DNA of 36,810 nt, from the NCBI GenBank assembly GCA_028706105.1, contig JAQWCF010000006.1, positions 1 through 36,810 of the forward strand, in the 5' to 3' direction. A program made the position numbers and the translations under genes. Shown here piece by piece: positions 19,105-26,852 of this stretch (position 1 is the stretch's first letter; every line of letters starts with the position of its first letter). Origin of the DNA: Candidatus Margulisiibacteriota bacterium (GTDB lineage Bacteria > Margulisbacteria > Riflemargulisbacteria > GWF2-35-9 > DYQY01). Below the pieces are notes generated by a model. That model ran no database searches. It was not told the DNA's origin and worked only from the letters and a program-made list of their open reading frames with translations.

Positions 19105-19758
19105 ATGTACTATAAAATAATGAGTCTTAGAGAACAAGATTCTGAAATACAAGTAAGCTTGTTTAAGGCACTACAAATATTAGAAGATCAAAATAACCTT
19201 TGTTTTCAAAAAACCCAAGGTAGAGTTGAAATTAGCGGGATGAATAATGCGTTGTTTATAGAAGGCGATAAACCAGCATTACATGATTCTTTATATTCAT
19301 TTTCAAAACAAATAGCTCAAAGAATATTAAATAACTTCTTAAATGAATTTGAGTTAAATCTAGTAGCAGATTTTGATGATGATTTTGCGCCAGTTTTTAA
19401 AAGTCAAAATGAACAGTTAGGGTTTATTATTTTGGAGCTTATTAAAAATGCTATTGTTCACGGTAACAAAATGCATTTAGAGTATCCAGTACAGTTAGAG
19501 TGGAAGCTAGATAGGACCTCCTCTAGCTTAAAGGTAAACGTAATAGACAAAGCAGTTGAAGACAATAGCTTACTTAATGCTATTCCAATAGAGGACTTGC
19601 GATTTAAGTGGAGACTAGGAGGACTAAAAAGGGCAACTAGGTTTATACGAACAATGACCAGAGGAACGGGGATAAATGTGGAAAAAAATACCGAAAGAGG
19701 TACAGTTGCAAGCGTTAATGTAAAGCTAAAAAGAGCGTACAAAGCAGTTTTTAGATAA
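19105..19758 (+). CDS. GHKL-type ATP-binding protein, degenerate, standalone
   Basis: A 217-aa protein with a C-terminal histidine-kinase-like ATPase domain. The N-box is LELIKNAIVHGN (about 110-121), and a G2-like ERGTVASV is at 197-204. The G1 motif DxGxG is degenerate (IDKAVED, 147-153), and the lid region reads RLGGLKRATRFI. The first about 100 residues match no sensor or phosphoacceptor domain I know. It resembles RsbW-type anti-sigma kinases or scaffold ATPases more than a full sensor kinase. AAAGGAGA precedes the ATG. ATP binding is inferred and may be weakened. Confidence 0.7.
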   Translation: MYYKIMSLREQDSEIQVSLFKALQILEDQNNLCFQKTQGRVEISGMNNALFIEGDKPALHDSLYSFSKQIAQRILNNFLNEFELNLVADFDDDFAPVFKSQNEQLGFIILELIKNAIVHGNKMHLEYPVQLEWKLDRTSSSLKVNVIDKAVEDNSLLNAIPIEDLRFKWRLGGLKRATRFIRTMTRGTGINVEKNTERGTVASVNVKLKRAYKAVFR

Positions 19759-19778
19759 ACCATGATTATATTAGGGTA

Positions 19779-19853
19779 ATGCCAGTAAACGTTGAATTTG
19801 GCTTTACACCTTCTAATCTTGAAAACGATATATTCGGAGAAACACAAGAATAA
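19779..19853 (+). CDS. Possible 24-aa small ORF before lepA
   Basis: ATG at 19779 opens a 24-codon frame, MPVNVEFGFTPSNLE then NDIFGETQE, ending in TAA at 19851-19853. TATATT lies 6 nt upstream of the ATG; no Shine-Dalgarno. Codon choice looks coding-like and the start faintly resembles that of the 16.6-kb hypothetical protein (FG then SNL). It may be a real peptide, a remnant, or chance in the 129-nt gap. Confidence 0.25.
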   Translation: MPVNVEFGFTPSNLENDIFGETQE

Positions 19854-19882
19854 TATCAATGTATACAAATGGACATTTAGAT

Positions 19883-19888
19883 TATAAT
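19883..19888 (+). promoter_or_regulatory. Consensus -10 hexamer just upstream of lepA
   Basis: TATAAT ends 8 nt before the ATG at 19897, placing a predicted transcription start at or next to the start codon. No convincing -35 is found 16-19 bp upstream and no Shine-Dalgarno exists. Consistent with leaderless lepA mRNA, but only one element is seen. Confidence 0.4.
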
Positions 19889-19896
19889 TGCTGTTG

Positions 19897-21696
19897 ATGG
19901 ATCAAAAATATATTAGAAATTTTTCAATTATTGCTCATATAGACCATGGTAAATCTACTTTAGCTGATAGATTATTGGAGGTCACAGGCACAACCAGTAA
20001 GCGTCAAATGAAAGCACAGCTCTTAGACTCTATGGATCTAGAACAAGAGCGTGGCATAACTATCAAACTTCATCCAGCAAGAATGATGTATAAGGCAGAA
20101 GATGGTAATGAATATATGCTTAATCTTATTGATACACCAGGTCACGTTGATTTTACTTATGAAGTTTCCAGAAGTTTAGCAGCCTGTGAAGGTGCTCTTT
20201 TGGTTGTAGATGCCACACAAGGCATAGAAGCCCAAACATTAGCAAACATATACTTAGCAATAGAAAACGATTTAACAATAATGCCTGTTATTAACAAGAT
20301 AGACCTTCCAGCAGCAGAACCAGAGAAAGTGATGAAAGAAGTTGAAGCGATTCTTGGACCGTCTGACTATATACCGGTTAGTGCAAAAACGGGAGTTGGA
20401 GTAAAAAATGTTCTAGAGGCGATAGTCAACTTTGTGCCTCAGCCAAAGGGTGAAGTTAATAAGCCACTTAAAGCGTTAGTTTTTGATTCTCATTTCGACA
20501 GTTATAGAGGCGTTGAAGTAATGATAAGGGTGATAGATGGAAGCATTAAAGAGGGTCAAACGATAAAGTTTATGCAAACTGATGCCGAATATGATATTAC
20601 AGAAATAGGTTATTTTAAACCAAGCCAAATTAGGACAGGCTTTTTGAATACGGGGGAAGTAGGGTACTTAATTGGGAATATAAAAAATATAGAGAATGTG
20701 AAAATAGGCGATACGATTACTCTTGCTGGAGACGAAACAGAAGAAGCATTGCCAGGATATAAAGAACCACAATCTATGGTTTTTTGTGGACTTTACCCAG
20801 TAAGTAGTGATGATTATGAAGACTTAAGGGACGCCTTACAAAAACTTAAATTAAATGATTCTTCTTTGAGGTTTGAGCCAGAAACATCCAAAGCCTTAGG
20901 TTTTGGCTTTAGGTGTGGATTTTTAGGTCTTTTACATATGGAAATCATCAAAGAGAGAATAGAGAGAGAATTCAATATTGAAATGATAGCAACATCACCG
21001 GGAGTTGTTTATCATATAACATTAACTAATGGTGAAAAATTAATTATTGATAATCCAGCCAATTATCCTGAACGAGGAATTGTAGAAATAATAGAGGAAC
21101 CAATTGCCAAGGCGAATATAATTTTGCCGAACGAATATGTGGGTGCCATTATGGATTTATGTAATAGAAAAAGAGGAAAACTAGACCATATGGAATATTT
21201 AACAGAAGAAAGAATAATGCTTTACTATAGGCTTCCTTTAAATGAGATTGTGGTTGATTTTTTTGGTCAACTGAAGTCTCTGAGCAAGGGATATGCTTCA
21301 CTGGATTATGAGCTCGCAGGATACGAATCATCAGATTTGGTGAAGGTTGATATTCTTTTAAAGAGTGATTTAGTTGATGCTTTTTCTTTTATTTGTCACA
21401 AAGATCATGCTTATTTTAGGGGTAGAGCTATTGTAAAAAAATTAAGAGAATTAATACCAAGACAAATGTTTGAGATACCTATTCAAGCCTCTATCGGAAG
21501 CAAAATTATTTCTAGAGAAACGATTAAAGCGTTAAGAAAAAATGTTACAGCCAAGTGTTATGGCGGTGATATTTCTAGAAAAAGAAAGCTTTTAGAGAAA
21601 CAAAAAGAAGGTAAAAAGAGGATGAAAAGTGTGGGAAGTGTTGAAATTCCAGATGAAGCTTTCATGTCCATCTTAAGTATCGAAGACGAAAAATAA
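19897..21696 (+). CDS. lepA: Elongation factor 4 (LepA)
   Basis: Ribosome-associated translational GTPase that affects initiation and stalled elongation. G1 is AHIDHGKST, followed by [15 protein letters not shown]3 is DTPGHVDF and G4 is NKIDLP. Domain IV/C-terminal marks include [19 protein letters not shown] and [18 protein letters not shown] near the end. From ATG 19897 it is 599 aa, the usual size. An in-frame TTG nine bases upstream overlaps the -10 box and is rejected. The next gene, hemW, starts immediately after the stop, as in Bacillus lepA-hemW order. Confidence 0.97.
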   Translation: MDQKYIRNFSIIAHIDHGKSTLADRLLEVTGTTSKRQMKAQLLDSMDLEQERGITIKLHPARMMYKAEDGNEYMLNLIDTPGHVDFTYEVSRSLAACEGALLVVDATQGIEAQTLANIYLAIENDLTIMPVINKIDLPAAEPEKVMKEVEAILGPSDYIPVSAKTGVGVKNVLEAIVNFVPQPKGEVNKPLKALVFDSHFDSYRGVEVMIRVIDGSIKEGQTIKFMQTDAEYDITEIGYFKPSQIRTGFLNTGEVGYLIGNIKNIENVKIGDTITLAGDETEEALPGYKEPQSMVFCGLYPVSSDDYEDLRDALQKLKLNDSSLRFEPETSKALGFGFRCGFLGLLHMEIIKERIEREFNIEMIATSPGVVYHITLTNGEKLIIDNPANYPERGIVEIIEEPIAKANIILPNEYVGAIMDLCNRKRGKLDHMEYLTEERIMLYYRLPLNEIVVDFFGQLKSLSKGYASLDYELAGYESSDLVKVDILLKSDLVDAFSFICHKDHAYFRGRAIVKKLRELIPRQMFEIPIQASIGSKIISRETIKALRKNVTAKCYGGDISRKRKLLEKQKEGKKRMKSVGSVEIPDEAFMSILSIEDEK

Positions 21697-22737
21697 ATGG
21701 TATCCCATTTTTATGTTCACATTCCATATTGCACAACAAAATGTGACTACTGTGATTTTTATTCTGTTTCCGGAAACTCATGCGTTGATGAGGTTTACGT
21801 GGATGCTGTTTTATTAGAGATACAAGAAAGGTATCAGGGTGACAAACTAGAGACTATTTTTTTTGGTGGTGGAACACCAAGTCTTTTAAGTGGCAAGCAG
21901 ATAGAAAAAATATTTAGTAAACTGAACATTTCAACAAATTGTGAGATAACTATTGAATGTAATCCAGAGACATTAAATCATCAGCAACTCCTGTCTTTTC
22001 GGAAATCAGGCATTAATAGACTTAGTATAGGTATACAGTCTTTTAACGAGGATAAATTGAGACTTATAGGTAGAAAAAGAACAGTAAATGCACGAGAGAA
22101 AGCAGAGTTAGCTTTAAAGGTGTTTGATAATGTTGGGATTGATTTAATGTATGCACTACCTAAGCAAAAAAAGTCAGATATTTTTAGAGAAGTAAGCCTG
22201 ATCCCACAAGAAATAAAACATGTTTCTTATTATGCGCTTACTTTGGAAAAGAAGACAAAACTTTATAGCAAACTAAACGGGAGGCATCCTGTAAAGGACG
22301 ACGCTCAAGCAGAACTTGCAGAAGAAGTGTTGCAAGGGCTAGAGAGTAGAGGATATGAGCGTTATGAAATATCTAATTTTGCAAACAAGGGATATGAGTG
22401 TAAACACAACTTAGCTTATTGGGACTATTTGGATTACCTGGGGGTAGGCGCAGGTGCAGTTTCTACTGTCAGCGGAATTAGAACAGAGAACATTAAAGAT
22501 ATTGGCAAGTATGTCCAAGGTACAAAAGCTAATCAAGATAGATTAACAGAAAATGAACAAGTGAATGAAAGACTAATGATGAATTTAAGAACCATAAACG
22601 GTGCACCACTTGAGAAACGATTTAAAACGGTTGTAGATAGATATGGCGACCTTCTTGTTGTGAAAGAAGGTCGCTTAATCCTGACCAATAAAGGGTTTTT
22701 GTTTCACGATACCATTGTGGGTGAACTAATGTTATAA
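21697..22737 (+). CDS. hemW: HemW-like radical SAM protein (heme chaperone)
   Basis: The radical-SAM cluster motif is C12-TTK-C16-DY-C19 in HIPYCTTKCDYCDFYS, which is HemW style; FFGGGTPSLL and IECNPETL follow. HemW members bind heme and probably insert it into respiratory proteins, unlike the true coproporphyrinogen dehydrogenase HemN. Length 346 aa is short of the about 380 usual, with a compact C-terminal domain. It abuts lepA (TAA-ATG) and overlaps the convergent prepilin gene by 6 nt. Confidence 0.9.
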   Translation: MVSHFYVHIPYCTTKCDYCDFYSVSGNSCVDEVYVDAVLLEIQERYQGDKLETIFFGGGTPSLLSGKQIEKIFSKLNISTNCEITIECNPETLNHQQLLSFRKSGINRLSIGIQSFNEDKLRLIGRKRTVNAREKAELALKVFDNVGIDLMYALPKQKKSDIFREVSLIPQEIKHVSYYALTLEKKTKLYSKLNGRHPVKDDAQAELAEEVLQGLESRGYERYEISNFANKGYECKHNLAYWDYLDYLGVGAGAVSTVSGIRTENIKDIGKYVQGTKANQDRLTENEQVNERLMMNLRTINGAPLEKRFKTVVDRYGDLLVVKEGRLILTNKGFLFHDTIVGELML

Positions 22738-23142
22738 GCTGTTTAGGCTAAGTCCAACAGTTGTACCATCTGCTTCGTATAGATTGAGAGTATAGTCCTC
22801 CCCATCACTAGAAGCATAAGTGATTTTACCCTTAGTGTCGCTATCAGCGTATGCTTTTTTGGTATACGGATTTATTGGGCTTGTTTTGATTAGCTCCTCG
22901 GTTTTTAATGTTTCAAAAAGTTCTTTTGCTCCTAAACTGCCTGAGGGATAAATATTATTTTCGATAAAATAATTTTCTACGCAAGATTGAAAAGTTCGCA
23001 AGTTAACTTCCGCCGTCATTTGATTGCTTTTATTTTGAATTTTTTTAATATTTGGCACAACAAAAGAACTCAGTATAACCATTAACGACAAAGCAATAAG
23101 TAGCTCAAACAAACTAAACCCTGATCTTTTTTTCATTTTCAT
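22732..23142 (-). CDS. Type IV pilin / pseudopilin-like prepilin
   Basis: A 136-aa prepilin. The leader MKMKKRSG is followed by FSLFELLIALSLMVILSSF, with the prepilin-peptidase cleavage expected after Gly8 and the conserved Glu at +5. The C-terminal part resembles the compact GspG/PulG-type head (NIYPSG, INPYTKKAYADSD, then ITYASSDGEDYTL). No other pilus or secretion gene is in the window, so the assembly machinery must lie elsewhere. GGAGGTG precedes the ATG and a strong promoter lies upstream. Confidence 0.9.
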   Translation of the reverse strand: MKMKKRSGFSLFELLIALSLMVILSSFVVPNIKKIQNKSNQMTAEVNLRTFQSCVENYFIENNIYPSGSLGAKELFETLKTEELIKTSPINPYTKKAYADSDTKGKITYASSDGEDYTLNLYEADGTTVGLSLNSL

Positions 23143-23176
23143 TTTAACACCTCCACTTTATTTTTATACGTTAGTA

Positions 23177-23205
23177 ATTATATTACAAAGAAATGATGAC
23201 GTCAA
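23177..23205 (-). promoter_or_regulatory. Near-consensus promoter of the prepilin gene
   Basis: On the minus strand TTGACG (23205-23200), a 17-bp spacer and TATAAT (23182-23177): 5/6 and 6/6 matches. The predicted start leaves a leader of about 28 nt with GGAGGTG. The -35 overlaps an 8-bp palindrome TGACGTCA (23197-23204). Confidence 0.8.
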
Positions 23206-23270
23206 TAGACTCGTTGTTAAATATTATTGCCGTAACATTTAGATATTTATTAAAATTATTAAGGTGACAG

Positions 23271-23299
23271 TTGCTATCAAATAATTAAATCAATATAAT
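23271..23299 (+). promoter_or_regulatory. Promoter of the small membrane ORF and outer-membrane protein
   Basis: TTGCTA (23271-23276), a 17-bp spacer and TATAAT (23294-23299). The ATG of the small ORF begins at 23307, 7 nt after the -10, so transcription should start at or within a base or two of it. Confidence 0.7.
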
Positions 23300-23306
23300 G
23301 GTTACT

Positions 23307-23405
23307 ATGGATCAAGGACGCCTTAGTTATCTTATGGTTTCAGCTTTTGTTGTAACCTTTTTTTATACAGTAAAACTACTGATAGAAACAATAATCGCTT
23401 ATTAA
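23307..23405 (+). CDS. Unannotated 32-aa single-span membrane peptide, leaderless
   Basis: Frame from ATG 23307 to TAA 23403-23405, starting MDQGRLSYLMVSAFVV and ending LLIETIIAY. Residues about 7-29 are hydrophobic, predicting one membrane span with Lys22 inside it. The stop overlaps the ATG of the downstream outer-membrane protein gene by one base (TAATG). That downstream gene has no Shine-Dalgarno of its own, so it would be translated by coupling to this ORF. An in-frame ATG at 23298 overlaps the -10 box and is unlikely. Function unknown; possible regulator, leader peptide or envelope peptide. Confidence 0.6.
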   Translation: MDQGRLSYLMVSAFVVTFFYTVKLLIETIIAY

Positions 23406-24544
23406 TGAATTATCGTGTTTCTAATTTCTTATTATATTTAAGTCTGCTTATTGTTATGACGTCTACTTCTTTTGCACGTTATGGTAATTTATCTATGAAT
23501 GATTTGGAGCAAGATAGTGGCGGTACATTTTCTATGATTTCTCGTGAGGGTCAAAATGTGCTGAACATGAACATAGCTAAGAGTTTTTCTTTTGATGATC
23601 TTAGTGCGAGAGTGGGAGTAAACATTGTTTTCCCAGAAAACAAAAGACCACAAGGTTTATCTTTATTGGAGATTAGATATGTTCAGTACGACAATGGATT
23701 ATGGGGCATTAGATTTGGAGAATTGTCAGCGGAAACCTATGGATATGGTCTTATTATGGATGATTATGATGCTTCGCCGGAATCAACTTATTTCAATATG
23801 AGTAGAGCAGGGGCAAAGGGATATACAAAAATATTTTCACCTTTGGGTGTCTATGCCATGCACTCAGGGACAGGTGTAGCGGGTGCGAGATTTACTTATG
23901 AATTAGTGAAACTACTAGAGCTTAATACACCACTAGTTGTAGGGCTTAGTTATATTGTAGACAGTGATGGCATTGTGGATTCCACGGGTACATTGATAAA
24001 CAAAAATGCTCAGGGATATAGTGCAGATTTAGGTTTTAAACTGATAGACCCTTGGATGGATGCTTATTTAGAATATGGATTGTTGTCAAACCAGTCTAGC
24101 GCTTTAGCTTTAGGCACAAAAATAGATGGGGGTGAGATAATAGACTATAGGCTGGAATATCGTATATTAGGAGAAAATTTTATTCCTGGTTTTTTTAATG
24201 CGAACTATGAAATAGCTCCGGCGAATATAAAAGATTCTTATCCAGCTGGATATGGATATTTTGCGGGAGCAGAGGTAAGGTTTGCACCACTTGGTGTTGT
24301 AAGTTTTGGTTATGAGAAGTATAGTAACAGGGACTCTGTGTTAAGGGCGGCAGTGGCTTTTAATAAAATAAACGGCATGTCTGGTGTTGTTTCTTATGAG
24401 CAGACACTGCAGTCAGCAACATCACATAAAATTAATGGTGTCTTGGTTTACCCATTAAATGCTGTTACGAGCCTAGTGACTTATTTTGAAAAAATAGGAA
24501 ACAAAGAAACTTCTTATACCGTAGCTTACAAAATGAATTTTTGA
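23405..24544 (+). CDS. Outer-membrane beta-barrel protein, unknown function
   Basis: A 379-aa exported protein. Residues 1-24 are a signal peptide with probable cleavage after SFA. The mature protein has many alternating hydrophobic and aromatic strands (for example LLEIRYVQYDNGLWGIRFG, ADLGFKLIDPWMDAYLEYG, VSFGYEKYSN) and ends YTVAYKMNF, the terminal Phe typical of barrels handled by BamA. This is the best evidence of a diderm envelope here. No specific porin family recognised. Coupled to the small ORF upstream; its own start lacks a Shine-Dalgarno. Confidence 0.8.
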   Translation: MNYRVSNFLLYLSLLIVMTSTSFARYGNLSMNDLEQDSGGTFSMISREGQNVLNMNIAKSFSFDDLSARVGVNIVFPENKRPQGLSLLEIRYVQYDNGLWGIRFGELSAETYGYGLIMDDYDASPESTYFNMSRAGAKGYTKIFSPLGVYAMHSGTGVAGARFTYELVKLLELNTPLVVGLSYIVDSDGIVDSTGTLINKNAQGYSADLGFKLIDPWMDAYLEYGLLSNQSSALALGTKIDGGEIIDYRLEYRILGENFIPGFFNANYEIAPANIKDSYPAGYGYFAGAEVRFAPLGVVSFGYEKYSNRDSVLRAAVAFNKINGMSGVVSYEQTLQSATSHKINGVLVYPLNAVTSLVTYFEKIGNKETSYTVAYKMNF

Positions 24545-24564
24545 TTATATTAAGAGGAGAAAAT

Positions 24565-25170
24565 GTGTACGATAAAAAGAAAAAATATGGAGAAAAGCTT
24601 AATAAGCCAACAAAAAAAATACACTCCAAACCAGCCAACTTGCTTTATCCAATACCTGCAGTGATTATCTCTTGTGGAATTGAGCCAAAGGACCATAATT
24701 TAATAACAGTTTCTTGGGCAGGAACAATTTGTAGTGATCCAGTTATGCTTTCAATTTCCCTAAGACCATCCCGTCATTCATATAAAATAATTAAAGAAAC
24801 AGGAGAATTTGTTGTGAATTTGACAGATATGATGATGGTTAAAGAAACAGATTTCTGCGGAGTTAGGTCAGGTAAAGAGATGGACAAATGGTCTGTGCTT
24901 AGGCTCAAGAAATCAGCATCACAACAAATTGCTACACCACAAATTGCTACTTCTCCAGTCAGTTTAGAGTGTAAAACAAAACAGATTTTATCCTTAGGTT
25001 CCCATGATTGCTTCATAGCAGAAGTAGTTGGCGTTTCTGTAAGGGAAGACCTGGTGAATAAAAGCGGAGAGTTTAATCTGGATAAAGCAAATCTAATAGC
25101 TTACAGTCATGGTTCATATTATTCATTAGGTCAAAAATTAGGAAAATTTGGCTTTTCAGTAAAGAAATAA
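24565..25170 (+). CDS. Flavin reductase-like, FMN-binding protein (flavoredoxin family)
   Basis: A 201-aa protein of the flavin-reductase-like split-barrel family. PIPAVIISCGIEP, NLITVSWAGTICSDPVMLSISLRPSRHS (in parts), GEFVVNLTD and the C-terminal YSHGSYYSLGQKLGKFGFSV are typical. The family binds FMN and transfers electrons or reduces flavin; the substrate is unknown. I choose GTG 24565 because AGAGGAG lies 6-7 nt upstream; an in-frame TTG at 24541 would sit before that site and overlap the upstream stop. Confidence 0.85.
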   Translation: MYDKKKKYGEKLNKPTKKIHSKPANLLYPIPAVIISCGIEPKDHNLITVSWAGTICSDPVMLSISLRPSRHSYKIIKETGEFVVNLTDMMMVKETDFCGVRSGKEMDKWSVLRLKKSASQQIATPQIATSPVSLECKTKQILSLGSHDCFIAEVVGVSVREDLVNKSGEFNLDKANLIAYSHGSYYSLGQKLGKFGFSVKK

Positions 25171-25172
25171 AC

Positions 25173-25967
25173 CTAAATATTTAATTTTTCAAAAACAGTT
25201 CTACCAGTGGATACTGCGTCTTTGTTAATAAAGTGATAGTCTCTTTGATATTGTAAATTATCTCTTTCTTTTTGAAATTCTTCTCGCATTCTTTTGCATA
25301 CTTTTATTTTGATTGTTAAGGCGTGTTCTTGGCTGTAATAGTTTGTTTTACCCAGTTTGTTCATTTGAGTTGCTAGTTGTTGTCTAATTTCATCCATTAT
25401 CCTAACTTCTTTTTTTATTTTTTTTGGAGAGCCACCTATTACATAAATCATTTCTTCATTGTATTCGTTCTCTTCGAATAGCAGCTCGTTCTCTTCCTGC
25501 GCACCCTTAAGTGCCCTTTTTTGCATTTTCATAAGCTCGGGAGGAGCAAGACCTAGGTTAGAGAGGGTTTGAGACAAAAAAGCCGTTTTGAGCTCAGCGA
25601 ATTTAGCAACCATAAAATTATGTGATTTAGACTGTAAAAAGTTTTTGATGTATTTATCTTTAAGGGTTTCTATTTTTTCTTGTAGATTAATTTTGTAGCC
25701 CATTTTATAGGCAATAACATTTGCAGAAACAGATTTATCCATTTGTCTAATACTGCTTAGTTTGACATGGTCTGTTTCTAGTAAAGGGTCTATTTTTTTT
25801 GTGCCATCGTCTTTTTTGACAATATTCCATTTTATTTTAGAATTAGACGAAGCTATTGCGCTTTCCCTTGTTTGGGCTTCTTTTTCTAGGGCTTGCTTGT
25901 AAGCATCTAAATTATTAGCTTTGAGCTGTCTACTTAAGTCAACATTATTGATTTTGTGGATGACCAT
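25173..25967 (-). CDS. Hypothetical protein, helical, coupled orphan
   Basis: A 264-aa charged, mainly helical soluble protein with no signal peptide or membrane segment. Residues about 95-165 and 185-245 look like long amphipathic helices (LKTAFLSQTLSNLGL; EEFQKERDNLQYQRDYHF). Between them a short hydrophobic MIYVIGGSPKKIKKE stands out. It starts 4 nt after the stop of the upstream 112-aa gene with no Shine-Dalgarno, so the two are probably translated together. No family recognised. Confidence 0.7.
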   Translation of the reverse strand: MVIHKINNVDLSRQLKANNLDAYKQALEKEAQTRESAIASSNSKIKWNIVKKDDGTKKIDPLLETDHVKLSSIRQMDKSVSANVIAYKMGYKINLQEKIETLKDKYIKNFLQSKSHNFMVAKFAELKTAFLSQTLSNLGLAPPELMKMQKRALKGAQEENELLFEENEYNEEMIYVIGGSPKKIKKEVRIMDEIRQQLATQMNKLGKTNYYSQEHALTIKIKVCKRMREEFQKERDNLQYQRDYHFINKDAVSTGRTVFEKLNI

Positions 25968-25971
25968 TATA

Positions 25972-26310
25972 TTATGATATCAGCCTAGATACTTCCTTTT
26001 CAATTTCTTTAAGAAAATCAAAACTGGACACTAGAGTTCTACTAAGGTCTTTTAGTTCATTAAGCTTAGTATTGATAAAGAAAAGCGAACCAGCGGAATT
26101 CTTATCTTCTATTAATTGTCCATCAATTGTCATAGATTCTACAGCTGGGTCAGCTAAATCTAGCGTGATTTTGTTAATAGTACCCTCTAATGTTTTCATG
26201 AAGGTTTTTCTATCACCGAGATAATATTTCTCATTACGATTTGTAATTAGTAAAGATTGCTTGGAATCATTACTTTTAAAAGCTGAGTCAGCATTTATAA
26301 AACCAGACAT
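25972..26310 (-). CDS. Hypothetical protein, small, coupled orphan
   Basis: A 112-aa protein starting MSGFINADSAFKSND, with AAAGGGG as Shine-Dalgarno. A mixed first half (LLITNRNEKYYLGDRKTF) is followed by a helical C terminus (KLNELKDLSRTLVSSFDFLKEIEKEVSRLIS). No signal peptide or known domain. It leads the two-gene unit with the 264-aa protein. Size and pairing would suit a chaperone-effector or two-subunit complex, but that is speculation. Confidence 0.7.
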   Translation of the reverse strand: MSGFINADSAFKSNDSKQSLLITNRNEKYYLGDRKTFMKTLEGTINKITLDLADPAVESMTIDGQLIEDKNSAGSLFFINTKLNELKDLSRTLVSSFDFLKEIEKEVSRLIS

Positions 26311-26403
26311 GTTGTGCCCCTTTCGGTTTGCTTATACATTTTCTTAGACACGTATAATATCGACAAAGTTCCGGCTATTTATTCATGGTATATTTTTGGT
26401 GAA

Positions 26404-26850
26404 TTAGTTAAACTGTCGAATTGCCTCGTAAAGTACTATGCCTACTGATGTTGCGAGGTTTATGCTTCTTACTTTTTCATTAAACATAGGAATGGTTATT
26501 CCTGTATCATTTGAAAATATTAGGTTTTCGGGAAGTCCTCTGGATTCTGGTCCAAAAACAAGAAAATCATTTTCTTTGTAGGTAATTTCTGTATATAGTT
26601 TTGTGGCTTTAGTTGAAAGGTAGTAAAAGTTGCTGTTTGGAAAATCTTTGTGAAGGCTTTCAATTGTTGGAACCAGTTGATAGTTAACATGTTGCCAGTA
26701 ATCCAAGCCTGCTCGTTTAAGGTGTTTATCGTCTAAGGAAAACCCGAGAGGTTCTATCAGATATAGAGGACTGTTGGTAGCCAGGCAAAGTCTAGCGATA
26801 TTACCAGTGTTCGGAGGAATTTCAGGTTCATATAGTACAATATTTACCAT
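26404..26850 (-). CDS. trmL: tRNA (cytidine/uridine-34-2'-O)-methyltransferase TrmL
   Basis: Minimal SPOUT methyltransferase that modifies the wobble base of tRNA-Leu isoacceptors. MVNIVLYEPEIPPNTGNIARLC is the classic start. The knot region shows FGPESRGLPENLI, then IPMF and VRSINLATSVGIVLYEA. Length 148 aa is typical. It starts 2 nt after dus with AAGGT as a ribosome site. It ends the rsmG-parA-parB-dus-trmL unit. Confidence 0.95.
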   Translation of the reverse strand: MVNIVLYEPEIPPNTGNIARLCLATNSPLYLIEPLGFSLDDKHLKRAGLDYWQHVNYQLVPTIESLHKDFPNSNFYYLSTKATKLYTEITYKENDFLVFGPESRGLPENLIFSNDTGITIPMFNEKVRSINLATSVGIVLYEAIRQFN

Positions 26851-26852
26851 AA

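Noticed and set aside
22694-22709. Possible fourth parS (TGTTTCACG half) at the end of hemW
   Set aside because: Only one half-site matches; the other arm is unrelated.
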